DNA of 36,084 bases from Leptolyngbyaceae cyanobacterium T60_A2020_046. GTDB taxonomy: Bacteria; Cyanobacteriota; Cyanobacteriia; Phormidesmidales; Phormidesmidaceae. Shown piece after piece: positions 17,512-27,033 of this stretch. The position numbers were made by a program, and so were the translations under genes. The notes beneath the pieces are model-generated. The model was given only the letters and a program-made list of their open reading frames with translations. It searched no databases and was not told the DNA's origin. Numbering within the stretch: the first letter of the stretch is position 1; each line of letters begins with the position of its first letter. The stretch is from assembly GCA_015272155.1 (NCBI GenBank), contig JACYME010000231.1:1-36084 (forward strand). Direction: 5' to 3'.

Positions 17512-18525
17512 ATGGCTGATACTTCAATGAAAATTAATCCTACGGCGGCTGTGCGCGGCTGGTACACGCTTCCAGTTCCGGGGGCACTGAAAACGATTGC
17601 AGTGGCGATCGCGGCGGCCCTAATTATTTTGTCTGGCAGCGTTGTCCTACCCCAACCGGCTCAGGCCTATCCCTTCTGGGCTCAGGAGAACTACGAAACC
17701 CCCCGTGAAGCAACGGGTCGCATTGTTTGTGCAAACTGCCACCTTGGTGCAAAACCCACTCAAGTTGAGGTACCCCAGTCTGTACTGCCAGATTCCGTGT
17801 TCAAAGCGGTGGTCAAGATTCCCTACGACTTGAATGCTCAGCAAGTTCTGGGCGACGGCAGCAAGGGTGGGCTGAATGTTGGTGCGGTGCTCATGCTGCC
17901 CGAAGGTTTCAAGATTGCGCCCCCCGATCGTATTCCCGAAGCGCTCAAGGAAGAAGTTGGGAATACCTACTTCCTCCCCTATGCCGAGGACAAGGAGAAC
18001 ATTGTTCTGGTTGGGCCGTTGCCGGGTGAACAGTACCAAGAAATTGTCTTCCCTATCTTGTCTCCTGATCCCAAGACGGATAAGAGCATTTCCTTTGGCA
18101 AGTATGCGGTTCATGTGGGGGGTAACCGAGGCCGTGGTCAGGTGTATCCCACGGGCCAAAACACCAATAACAACGTTTTCAAGGCCACTGCCGCTGGGAC
18201 GATTTCAGCCGTTGATGCGGTTGATTCCGGTGGTTATCAGGTCACGATTCAGACCGAAGATGGCAACACCGTGACGGATGCGGTACCCGCTGGCCCTGAG
18301 CTGATCGTGGCAGAAGGGGATACCGTCACCGTGGGTGCGCCCCTCACCAGCGACCCTAATGTGGGCGGTTTTGGACAAGTGGATACTGAAATTGTGCTCC
18401 AAAGTCCCGGTCGGGTGAAGGGGCTCATCGCCTTCATCGCTGCGGTCATGCTGACGCAGATCATGCTGGTGCTCAAGAAGAAGCAAGTGGAGCGTGTGCA
18501 GGCGGCTGAAGGACTGAGCCTCTAG
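17512..18525 (+). CDS. petA: cytochrome f (apocytochrome f)
   Basis: A 337-residue precursor of cytochrome f, the c-type cytochrome of the b6f complex that reduces plastocyanin or cytochrome c6. The signal peptide ends PAQA (to residue 52); the mature protein begins YPFWAQE, whose N-terminal Tyr is the axial heme ligand. The heme-binding CANCH is at 73-77. A single C-terminal membrane helix ([20 protein letters not shown]) is followed by the stromal [16 protein letters not shown]. The open frame extends to 17422, overlapping petC, but the preceding part does not resemble a signal peptide. I use the ATG at 17512; the ATG at 17527 (332 residues) is equally plausible. The gene forms an operon with petC. 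Confidence 0.96.
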   Translation: MADTSMKINPTAAVRGWYTLPVPGALKTIAVAIAAALIILSGSVVLPQPAQAYPFWAQENYETPREATGRIVCANCHLGAKPTQVEVPQSVLPDSVFKAVVKIPYDLNAQQVLGDGSKGGLNVGAVLMLPEGFKIAPPDRIPEALKEEVGNTYFLPYAEDKENIVLVGPLPGEQYQEIVFPILSPDPKTDKSISFGKYAVHVGGNRGRGQVYPTGQNTNNNVFKATAAGTISAVDAVDSGGYQVTIQTEDGNTVTDAVPAGPELIVAEGDTVTVGAPLTSDPNVGGFGQVDTEIVLQSPGRVKGLIAFIAAVMLTQIMLVLKKKQVERVQAAEGLSL

Positions 18526-18598
18526 GTCTGCAAACGTCTGCGATCGCGAGGGAGAGGGTTCCTCCTCGGCAAAGGCAGACTCAAATCGTGAAAGCGCG

Positions 18599-18625
18599 GG
18601 ACGGGGTGAACCCCCGTCCTTTTTT
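18599..18625 (+). terminator. intrinsic terminator of the petC-petA operon
   Basis: GGACGGGG (18599-18606) pairs exactly with CCCCGTCC (18612-18619) across a 5-base loop, followed by six Ts (18620-18625). It lies about 75 bases after the petA stop. Confidence 0.93.
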
Positions 18626-18751
18626 GTTCAGGATTTGGGGAAAATGCGTGTCACGACTGTACGAGGCAAAGGGGCCGAAATTGGTCGATCGCGGCTGCGC
18701 GATCGCGGCCTATCCTGGCAAAGCAGGAGGTTGCCTTAAGGAGGGGTCATC

Positions 18752-19444
18752 ATGGCCTTTACCCTAGATCGCGTTGTGCCCTGGGGACGATCCTTTGACG
18801 AATATGTCGCCATGTTTGCCCTAACCGAGGCCGACCTCCAGGATCGTATTTTGGGCTGTGGCGATGGGCCTGCCGCCTTTAACTGCACGCTAACCCAGCG
18901 GGGGGGGCGCGTAGTTTCCCTGGATCCGCTTTATCAGTTCAGCACAACAGAAATTCGCGATCGCATTCGCGACACCTTTGACGACATTTTGCAGAAAGTC
19001 AGCGACAACGCCCGAGATTTTGTGTGGGATGCCATTGCCTCCCCAGAGCAGTTGGGCCAGGTGCGTCAGGCCGCAATGGATGAATTTCTGGCCGATTACG
19101 CCGTCGGTCAGGCGGAGGGTCGCTACTTGCCCCATGCGCTGCCAACGCTTCCCTTTGCCGATCGCAGCTTTGATCTGGCGCTGTGTTCTCACTTTCTACT
19201 GCTCTATAGCGCCCAGTTGGATCTCGCGTTTCACATCGCATCGCTGCTGGAGATGGCGCGGGTTGCGTCCGAAGTGCGGATTTTTCCCGTGGTAGAACTC
19301 GGCAATGCGCGATCGCGGCATTTGGATCCGCTCATCGCTACCCTCCGCGATCGCGGGTACACCGTCGAGATCGTGCCCGTTGCCTATGAGTTTCAGCGCG
19401 GCGGCCATGAAATGTTGCGTCTTACCCAACCCCTCCTCCCATGA
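18752..19444 (+). CDS. SAM-dependent methyltransferase-like protein
   Basis: A 230-residue soluble protein with a Rossmann-type methyltransferase core. The SAM motif I is seen as DRILGCGDGPAAFN, motif II as GRVVSLDPLYQFS, and motif IV as FADRSFDLALCSHFLLLY. The rest (REVRIFPV-like strand, EFQRGGHEMLRL) fits the C-terminal strands. It belongs to a group of bacterial proteins annotated only as methyltransferase-like; the substrate is unknown. AAGGAGG lies upstream of the ATG. Its TGA overlaps the ATG of the next gene (ATGA at 19441-19444), which suggests translational coupling to a GNAT acetyltransferase. Confidence 0.8.
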   Translation: MAFTLDRVVPWGRSFDEYVAMFALTEADLQDRILGCGDGPAAFNCTLTQRGGRVVSLDPLYQFSTTEIRDRIRDTFDDILQKVSDNARDFVWDAIASPEQLGQVRQAAMDEFLADYAVGQAEGRYLPHALPTLPFADRSFDLALCSHFLLLYSAQLDLAFHIASLLEMARVASEVRIFPVVELGNARSRHLDPLIATLRDRGYTVEIVPVAYEFQRGGHEMLRLTQPLLP

Positions 19445-19998
19445 CCGTTGCCAGACAGCCCACCCTCCAGACAGCGCGCCTCGTGCTCAGACCCTTTACC
19501 CGCGCTGATGCCCCAGCCGTGCAATGTCTGGCCCGCGATCGCGACATCGCCGCCAATACCTTGAGCATTCCTCACCCCTACCCAGACGGGGCTGCCGACG
19601 CCTGGATTCGTACCCATCCCAAAGCGTTTACAGCAGGCAAAAGCGTGACCTTTGCGATCGTCCTCCCCGACGACACCCTCTGCGGCAGCATCGGCCTTGG
19701 CCTTGTTCCAGAGTTTCAGCACGCTGAACTCGGTTACTGGATTGGCAAACCCTTTTGGGGCAAAGGCTACTGCACGGAAGCCGGCCATGCTGTGATCAGC
19801 TACGGGTTTGAGACGCTTGGGCTCCACCGCATTCAAGCCACCCACTATGCAGACAACCCGGCATCCGGGCGTGTCACGCAAAAACTGGGCATGATCTACG
19901 AAGGCTGCCGACGCCAACATACGCTGAAATGGGGCGAGTTCAAAGACATCAAACTCTGTGGCTTTTTGAAAGGTGACGGCGATCGCAGTTCACAATAG
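19441..19998 (+). CDS. GNAT family N-acetyltransferase (RimJ/RimL type)
   Basis: A 185-residue acetyltransferase. It opens with LQTARLVLRPFTRADAPAV, the typical RimJ/RimL start. The core strand is CGSIGLGLVPEFQHAELGYWIG. The acetyl-CoA-binding loop is FWGKGYCTEAGHAVISYGF, followed by HRIQATHYADNPASGRV and KLGMIYEGCRRQ. It probably acetylates a protein N-terminus or small molecule in the cytoplasm; the substrate cannot be read from the sequence. It overlaps the upstream methyltransferase-like gene by 4 bases, so the two are made together. Confidence 0.88.
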   Translation: MTVARQPTLQTARLVLRPFTRADAPAVQCLARDRDIAANTLSIPHPYPDGAADAWIRTHPKAFTAGKSVTFAIVLPDDTLCGSIGLGLVPEFQHAELGYWIGKPFWGKGYCTEAGHAVISYGFETLGLHRIQATHYADNPASGRVTQKLGMIYEGCRRQHTLKWGEFKDIKLCGFLKGDGDRSSQ

Positions 19999-20108
19999 AT
20001 AAAGTCATGCATCACGATCAAGATGCGTCAATCCTGAATGCGTGGTTTGCAACGGATAAAGCGCGATCGCACCGCGCTGCTTAAGGTTTATTTCACACAA
20101 ATGATTAA

Positions 20109-21134
<1,026 letters not shown>

Positions 21135-21624
21135 GCGATCGCGATGCCCACCCACAAGCAAGGCCGTCCTCAAATGTGCGGTGCGTCTAGAGCAGTTGAC
21201 TGAACGTCGGCGCTGAACGTTAAGCAATTTTTTTTGGGGGGGTACAGGGCGAGATCTCCACTGATGATGTTTTGCTGATGGCGTTCCATCAATGTGGAAA
21301 TCTTGCCCTGTTTTGGGTCACTGTAAACGGATCTTGTCTTCGGGTTTATCTCAGGACGCAACGGTGGTTGTGAATGGTTTAAGCAGCTCTAACCTCTCGC
21401 ACGTCGTTAACCTGAGTTTGGCTTCAGTTTCCCATCCCGATCGCGAGGGACTCATACCCATCTTTTTAGGCTGGGATAGAAAATACAATCGGCAAAATTT
21501 GGGGTGATATTTCACCCGTGATCTCGCTGTTTTGAATCGACATTTTGCGAGTATAAAATTGAGGTAACTATCGCCCAAGTGTTCATCCGAAGGAAGCGGA
21601 ATGACTTGGCACAAGGGTGTCAAC
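21135..21624. other. intergenic region after por
   Basis: No credible gene. It contains a long imperfect hairpin (listed separately) and an (A/T)8-G7 tract at 21229-21242. Sequence at about 21540-21560 includes TATAAAATTGAGG, which could be a -10 region for the broken reading frames that follow. Confidence 0.4.
21244..21311 (+). terminator. long imperfect hairpin, possibly por terminator or MITE relic
   Basis: Arm 1 (21244-21266, starting ACAGGGCGAGATCTCCAC) pairs with arm 2 (21287-21311, ending ATCTTGCCCTGT). There is one C-A mismatch, one G-U pair and a 2-base bulge, around a 20-base loop. Four Ts follow arm 2 and then GGG, so it could terminate por transcription. The arm length (over 20 bases) is longer than a usual terminator, which also suggests a palindromic element. 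Confidence 0.55.
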
Positions 21625-22142
21625 ATGGAACGCTTCACTGAACCTGTCAATCCAACAACCCAGCACACCACCGGCAACAACCCGGGTGCGGTAGAGCCTT
21701 CTCACAACAGTGATGCGTTATGGGGAACTTTGGTTCAAAGGCGAGGAAGACAGTGAAACCACAACAGAAACCTTGAAAACCTTTAGGATCAATGACGTAC
21801 CCAATGACCTTAAATCAAACGATAGAATCGTCTTTGAATTCCACGACGCTTGAGTTAAAAAGGGGACGAGGCTGAAGAAAGGCATTTTTCTTCGCGGAAA
21901 TTGTTTCGTTCTGATGCTTGAAGACGACAAGTTGCCCTGTAGAAATCAGCGCGATCGCAGAAAAAATTGCCGTTCATTGAGCGTATCGCTGCTCAACCAT
22001 ATCACGGCAAGTTTATATTTCGATACATGGAAAAATATGGAACTGGTATGGCTCACCCATTCATCGCGAGGGCTCGGGATAATATCACCAAGGTTACTGG
22101 AGGGCTCGGCTCAAAATTAATTCTATATTTGCAGGGATGCTG
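21625..22142 (+). pseudogene. broken coding sequence of unknown origin
   Basis: Several short frames read like protein and follow one another. From the ATG at 21625 (with AAGG upstream) runs MERFTEPVNPTTQ for 43 codons. A shift of frame gives MRYGELWFKGEEDSE...FHDA (21713-21853). After its TGA the same frame continues VKKGTRLKKGIFLRGN. A third frame carries ERIAAQPYHGKFIFRYMEKY...LYLQGC, ending at 22142 within the last codons of the convergent gene. This looks like one or two decayed genes. I do not recognise the family; a phage structural origin is only a guess. Neighbouring intact genes are not broken this way. Confidence 0.35.
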
Positions 22143-22774
22143 ACCATCGTGGCCTCACTGCTTAGTAGCAGGGTGAGCAGGGCGGCAGTGGCCTGTCCCG
22201 CTGCTTGGCCTGAAGTCATGCCGCCTTTGACCACCAAAGCCAAAGCCACCCCTAACATCCTGAGGGAAAATAGGGGACTGTTGGGGTTTAGGGGTGTTTC
22301 GACGCGACGAATGGGAATCGGCAAGCTGGCTGCTGCAAAGACAAACAGTTGATGATTCACCAGGATGCTCTCGGTGATGAAGCGGACACTGTCGGGCGAT
22401 CGCACCATTTGCACCTGCACTGCCGTCCCCACGGGCAAAATTGTCCGCCCAGATCCATCCCGCACAGGCTGACTCAAATACACCATGATGGGTAATGGCG
22501 TTGCAGACAGTTGTCCTAAATCCACCTCAAGGGCTTGATTCAGTCGCACGACAATTGCCTCACAGGCTGCGATAGAATCGGCCAAGTTTGGGGTGGGAGA
22601 GGTTGGCGAAATTTCCATTGGCTCCGAGTCAAACAACTTTATTTGATTTGGGGTGTCTCGCAGGGGAAGCGGCGACGCGATCCGGGCGTGAGCCTGGGTG
22701 GCAAAACTTGCAAGTCCTGAATTCATTAGCAAAGAAAGCATCACGATGCTGGAGAAAGCCTTGACATCAAGCAT
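22094..22774 (-). CDS. secreted hypothetical protein
   Basis: A 226-residue protein with an N-terminal signal peptide (hydrophobic core LSLLMNSGLASFA, likely cleavage after AHA). The mature part has beta-rich sequence (YLSQPVRDGSGRTILPVGTAVQVQMV) resembling the LPVGT-type barrel found in TrbI/VirB10-like and similar cyanobacterial exported proteins. It then has a Gly/Ala-rich hydrophobic segment (MLGVALALVVKGGMTSGQAAGQAT) that could be a membrane or pore helix. I cannot name a family. It lies divergently from the helicase gene with about 200 bases between. The downstream end overlaps decayed sequence on the other strand. Confidence 0.7.
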   Translation of the reverse strand: MLDVKAFSSIVMLSLLMNSGLASFATQAHARIASPLPLRDTPNQIKLFDSEPMEISPTSPTPNLADSIAACEAIVVRLNQALEVDLGQLSATPLPIMVYLSQPVRDGSGRTILPVGTAVQVQMVRSPDSVRFITESILVNHQLFVFAAASLPIPIRRVETPLNPNSPLFSLRMLGVALALVVKGGMTSGQAAGQATAALLTLLLSSEATMVSIPANIELILSRALQ

Positions 22775-22983
22775 GGTTTTGACCCTGGGTGGCGTTCATC
22801 TCTATGCCTAGGATCTGCGATTCATCAAGCTCCGTCGATATGGAAAAACTCAGGACTTCGTGGGGAGACTTTTCCCTCAATACTCTGGTTTTCTCAGGGG
22901 ATGGTGCGCGATCGCGGCTGTGAGGCTGGCCGGCTGCGACAGACCCCGTCCCTGAAATTTGCTGGATCAGGTTGCCCAACGGC

Positions 22984-25449
22984 ATGGATATTCGACTTTC
23001 TCCAATTTTGGATTGGTTTGCGCACCAGGGCTGGCAGCCCCTCCCCTTTCAGCGGCAGACGTGGGATGCCTACCTGGCAGGGCGCAGTGGCCTGATTCAG
23101 GTGCCGACGGGCTCTGGCAAAACCTATGCGGCGGTGATGGGGCCACTGGCTGAACTGCTCACCACGCCCGGGTGTGGGCTGCAATTGCTTTATCTCACAC
23201 CGCTGCGATCGCTCTCGCGCGACATCGAGCATTCCCTGCAGCGCCCGATCGCCGATATGGGCTGGCCCCTGCGGGTTGAGTGCCGCACCGGAGACACCGC
23301 CGCCGCTCGCAAGGCCAAGCAACTGAAGGCCATGCCCGACGTGCTGATTACGACGCCAGAATCCCTCTCGGTCATGCTGTCTTATAGGGATAGTGCGAAA
23401 CGGTTTCAGACCCTGCGCTGCGTCGTGCTGGATGAATGGCACGAGCTGATGAGCTCCAAACGCGGTACCCAAACAGAGCTGTGCCTGTCGCGCCTGCGCC
23501 AGTGTGTGCCCGACCTGCGCACTTGGGCGGTGTCGGCGACCTTGGGCAACCTCCAGGACGCCGCGCAGACGGCGGTAGGGTTGGGGCAGGAGCCCGTGAT
23601 CATCCAAGCTGATCTGAAGCGCGAGACGGTGATTCATAGCGTCTTGCCCGACTCGGTAGATAGCTTTCCCTGGGCAGGGCATCTGGGGCTGCGGATGCTT
23701 GAGGCGTTGGTGGCGGCGCTGGATATCGAGCAATCAACGCTCATCTTTACCAATACGCGCAACCAGGCAGAGCGCTGGTTCCAAGCACTGCGGTTTGCCC
23801 TGCCAGAGCATGAACATCGCATCGCATTGCACCACGGATCCATTGAGGTCAAAGCCCGAGAAGCGATCGAGGCGGGGGTGAAGTCCGGTGAGATTAAGTG
23901 GGTGGTGTGTACCTCGTCGCTGGATTTGGGGGTGGATTTTCAGCCCGTGGCGCGGGTGGTGCAGATTGGCAGCGCCAAAAATCTGGCGCGGCTGTTGCAG
24001 CGAGCCGGGCGATCGGCCCACGTCCCCGAAGGCACCTCGGAGGTCTTTTTCTTGCCGACAAACGCGCTGGAGCTGCTGGAAATCTCAGCCTTTCGGCGGG
24101 GGCTCGCCTCAGGCTCCGTCGAATCTCGCCCCCCCCGAGATAAGCCCTACGATGTGCTGGTGCAGCACTTGGTGACGCTGGCCTGCGGAGACGGATTTGA
24201 CCCCGTGGCGACCCTCGCAGCCCTGCGCCAAACCGTGGCTTACCGCACCCTCACCGAGGCTGAATTTGCCTGGGTGCTGGAGTTTATCGAGAAGGGCGGC
24301 AAGTGTCTGGGGGCCTATCCCCGTTACCAAAAGGTGGTGCGCGGGGAAGACGGATACTACCGCATTGCTGACCCCAAGCTGGCCCGGATGCACCGCCTCG
24401 GCATTGGCACCATCACCAGCAACACGGCGGTGAAAATCGTGTACACCAACCGCCGCGAAATTGGCACGGTGGAAGAAAATTTCGTTTCGCGCCTCAAGCC
24501 AGGGGACGTGTTTTTTTTCGCGGGGCGGCAGTTGGAATTTTTTCAGATGAAAGACATGGTGGTGTATGTGAAAAACACCCGCCGCCAGTCTACGGTGACG
24601 CCGACGTGGGGGGGCGGGCAGTTAGCGATTTCAGATACCCTCAGCACCCATCTGCGTCGCGAGGTGGAGTGGGTACGCCAGCCCGAGGATTGGAGCCGTG
24701 AAGTGCACTGCATTGCGCCGATTCTTGACACTCAGGCGTCGCTGTCCCATATTCCCAGTGCCAATGAGCTGTTGGTGGAGTGTTGCCAAACCCGTGAAGG
24801 ACAGCATCTCTACGTGTTTCCCTTTGAGGGGCGGTTTGTCCATGAGGGGTTGGGCTTCCTGTGGGGCTATCGTTTTGCTCGCCAGCGGCAGGCGACGTTC
24901 ACGATTTCCGTCAATGACTATGGCTTTGAAATTCTCGCGCCCAAGGGGTATCCCTTTCGGGAATTATTTTCTGACGCGTTTTTTAGCTTAGATAACCTGG
25001 AGGCGGATATTCGGGCAAGCCTGAATCTTTCGGAGTTGACCCAGCGCAAGTTTCGGGGGGTAGCGCAGGTGGCGGGGCTGGTGTTTCAGGGGTATCCGGG
25101 CTCTCGCAAAACGGCGTCTCAGCTTCAGGTGAGTTCGTCGCTGCTGTACGAGGTGTTTACGAAGTATGAGCCGGGGAATTTGCTGCTGAAGCAGGCGGAG
25201 CGGGAGGTGCTGATGGAGCAGCTTGAAACCCATCGCCTGGCGAAGACCCTGGGCCGCTTGACTCAGATGACAGTGATTTGGCAAACCTTGAAGCGTCCGT
25301 CGCCGCTGGCGTTTCCGCTGTTGGTGGAGCGGCTGGGGACGCGCCTGTCGAATGAGAGTCTGCTGGCGCGCATTGAGCGGCTGAAGCAGCAGTGGGGCAC
25401 ATCTGGTCGTGCCGGAAAGGGGGCGTCGCGATCGCGCCGCAACCGTTAA
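22984..25449 (+). CDS. Lhr-type DEXH-box DNA helicase (ligase-associated DNA damage response family)
   Basis: An 821-residue superfamily 2 helicase. Walker A PTGSGKT is at 41-47; motif Ia is LTPLRSLSRD; the Walker B box is DEWH at 150-153; motif III is SATLGN; and motif VI is QRAGRSAH. The winged-helix and C-terminal region match the Lhr-core proteins classed as ligase-associated DNA damage response helicases. These act in DNA repair, usually encoded beside a dedicated ATP-dependent DNA ligase, an exonuclease and a phosphoesterase. None of those partners is next to it here. I use the ATG at 22984; a TTG at 22972 would add four residues. Full length with no lesions. Confidence 0.9.
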   Translation: MDIRLSPILDWFAHQGWQPLPFQRQTWDAYLAGRSGLIQVPTGSGKTYAAVMGPLAELLTTPGCGLQLLYLTPLRSLSRDIEHSLQRPIADMGWPLRVECRTGDTAAARKAKQLKAMPDVLITTPESLSVMLSYRDSAKRFQTLRCVVLDEWHELMSSKRGTQTELCLSRLRQCVPDLRTWAVSATLGNLQDAAQTAVGLGQEPVIIQADLKRETVIHSVLPDSVDSFPWAGHLGLRMLEALVAALDIEQSTLIFTNTRNQAERWFQALRFALPEHEHRIALHHGSIEVKAREAIEAGVKSGEIKWVVCTSSLDLGVDFQPVARVVQIGSAKNLARLLQRAGRSAHVPEGTSEVFFLPTNALELLEISAFRRGLASGSVESRPPRDKPYDVLVQHLVTLACGDGFDPVATLAALRQTVAYRTLTEAEFAWVLEFIEKGGKCLGAYPRYQKVVRGEDGYYRIADPKLARMHRLGIGTITSNTAVKIVYTNRREIGTVEENFVSRLKPGDVFFFAGRQLEFFQMKDMVVYVKNTRRQSTVTPTWGGGQLAISDTLSTHLRREVEWVRQPEDWSREVHCIAPILDTQASLSHIPSANELLVECCQTREGQHLYVFPFEGRFVHEGLGFLWGYRFARQRQATFTISVNDYGFEILAPKGYPFRELFSDAFFSLDNLEADIRASLNLSELTQRKFRGVAQVAGLVFQGYPGSRKTASQLQVSSSLLYEVFTKYEPGNLLLKQAEREVLMEQLETHRLAKTLGRLTQMTVIWQTLKRPSPLAFPLLVERLGTRLSNESLLARIERLKQQWGTSGRAGKGASRSRRNR

Positions 25450-25453
25450 AGCA

Positions 25454-26191
25454 TTAACCTTCGCTGGGATCAACCCCAAGCGATCGCAGTTTTTCTTGCA
25501 GACGGGCGAGTTCAGCCTCGGCGGCTTCCGCCCGTTGGCGTTCAGCTTCCGCGCGCTGGCGGGCCTGTTCTGCTTGGCGCTCAGCCTGCTCGCGTTGTAA
25601 TGCTTCCTGCTCCACCGCTTGGGCCAACTCCGCCGGAATTAACAGCTTCTCACCCGAGTCTTCCCGGTAGAAGCTAATCAATGGCCCGTCTGCCTGGAGG
25701 CGCAACTGGAGCGGGGCGCTGCGGCCATCGGTGATGGGTTCGTAGGTTTCGCCGCGCAGCCGATAGCCCTGCAACGGCGGATCGAGCCATTCGCCCCGGG
25801 GGTCAAACAGCCAATATTCCTGTACGCCAAGCTGTTCGTAGAGGGTGTATTTGAAGCTTTCGTCGTAGTTGCGGGTGCTGGCGGAGGTCATCTCAAACAC
25901 GACGCTGGGCACCTGTCCCTCTTCCCAGATTTTGTAATTGTCTCTGCCGCCAGGGGCTACGTCAAAAATCACCATGACATCGGGGGCAACCCTCAGCCGA
26001 GGAAATCCCTGGGCGTAGTACAAAAACTGATTGGCGAGGACGGTAGCCTGCTGCCCGCTGAGATATTGTTGCAGCACCTCTAGGGTGACAAGCAGCGCGT
26101 AGAGGTGGGCATAGGTTTCGGCCACGGGCTCACCGTCAGAGCTGGGGTAGAGGATTGGGGGTTTTGGGGTCGTTGAGGGTGTTGCAACCAT
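25454..26191 (-). CDS. Uma2 (DUF820) family putative endonuclease with coiled-coil tail
   Basis: A 245-residue protein of the Uma2 family, which has a PD-(D/E)XK nuclease-like fold and is highly expanded in cyanobacteria. Likely active-site residues are Asp71 in RVAPDVMVIFD, Glu100 in VPSVVFEMTSASTR and Lys114 in ESFKYTLYEQLGVQEYWLFDP. The C-terminal 50 residues are a charged coiled coil rich in Glu, Ala, Arg and Gln (repeats of QAEQARQRAEAERQRAEA type). The substrate is unknown for the family. The start is the ATG at 26191, preceded by GAGGT; the open frame upstream overlaps the next gene and is not protein-like. It ends four bases from the helicase stop (convergent). Confidence 0.87.
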   Translation of the reverse strand: MVATPSTTPKPPILYPSSDGEPVAETYAHLYALLVTLEVLQQYLSGQQATVLANQFLYYAQGFPRLRVAPDVMVIFDVAPGGRDNYKIWEEGQVPSVVFEMTSASTRNYDESFKYTLYEQLGVQEYWLFDPRGEWLDPPLQGYRLRGETYEPITDGRSAPLQLRLQADGPLISFYREDSGEKLLIPAELAQAVEQEALQREQAERQAEQARQRAEAERQRAEAAEAELARLQEKLRSLGVDPSEG

Positions 26192-26282
26192 CGTGACCTC
26201 GGGGGGATGTGTGCTTGTATTGTATCGAGTCGGCGGATGGGGGGCGATCGCGCGTTGGCCCCTACCCCCCTTCAGGTAGAGC

Positions 26283-26783
26283 CTAGTCCGGCAGCCACAT
26301 GTAGGGGTCGCCCTGTACTTGCACTCCGCCCGTTTTGGAGTAGCGCACGATGACGATATTGGCATCGTTGCGGCCGATGTCGAGATAGCCAGAGTCCCAA
26401 ACATCAAAGCGCGAGGTGCCCGTCACCTGGAGCCGATAGCCGCCAGCGGGCAGCCGCAGCGTGTAGTTGCGGCGTGTGTTGAAGGCGTTGAAGCGCAGCC
26501 GTCCATCAATGTAAATGGAGGCCCAATCGCTGCCTTCGGCGATGAACTGTACCTGAACTTCGCGCCGAGGAACGGCTTGGCGGCGCGGTGCGATGATGAT
26601 GGTGCCGTCGGGCAGTTCGATGGGAATGTAGATAGTGATCCCGGCGTGGAGGGCTTCGGCGGCAACGGGGGCCGGGGAGGGGGAGGGTAGAGCACCGGTG
26701 GTGAGCAGGGCAAGCCCTGCGGTGACCATGAGGCCGAGGCGCGATCGCGGAGCCCTGCCCCAACCTTGCCTTGTGCGTTTCAC
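26283..26783 (-). CDS. small secreted hypothetical protein
   Basis: A 166-residue protein with a basic N-terminus and a hydrophobic signal segment (LGLMVTAGLALLTTGALPS), so exported. The mature part is beta-rich, with YIDGRLRFNAFNTRRNYTLRLPAGGYRLQVTG, a pattern seen in carbohydrate-binding or PEGA-like beta-sandwich repeats (short strands around a YxLxLPAGxYxL core). I do not recognise a named family. The start is GTG at 26783 with an excellent GGAGGTGA ribosome binding site. It lies upstream of the Uma2 gene on the same strand with a 91-base gap, so co-transcription is possible. Confidence 0.7.
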   Translation of the reverse strand: MKRTRQGWGRAPRSRLGLMVTAGLALLTTGALPSPSPAPVAAEALHAGITIYIPIELPDGTIIIAPRRQAVPRREVQVQFIAEGSDWASIYIDGRLRFNAFNTRRNYTLRLPAGGYRLQVTGTSRFDVWDSGYLDIGRNDANIVIVRYSKTGGVQVQGDPYMWLPD

Positions 26784-27033
26784 AACGTCACCTCCGGGGG
26801 ATGAATGAATGGTATTGCTTCTTCTAAGCTATCTGGCTCGGGGTGGGGATGCCAGCGGGATTAATGGCAGGCTGGGATGGTCTTGAGGCGGTGGGGGGCA
26901 GGTTGACGATCGCGCCCAAGCCATTGATGCAAAAAGCGTGACCCATTGGGATGAGCCACGCCAGAAGCCAGCGCTCTCAGAAGAACGACAAGGGTTCAGA
27001 CGCGATCGCGCGACCCTCAGTTCCGCATCTGGC

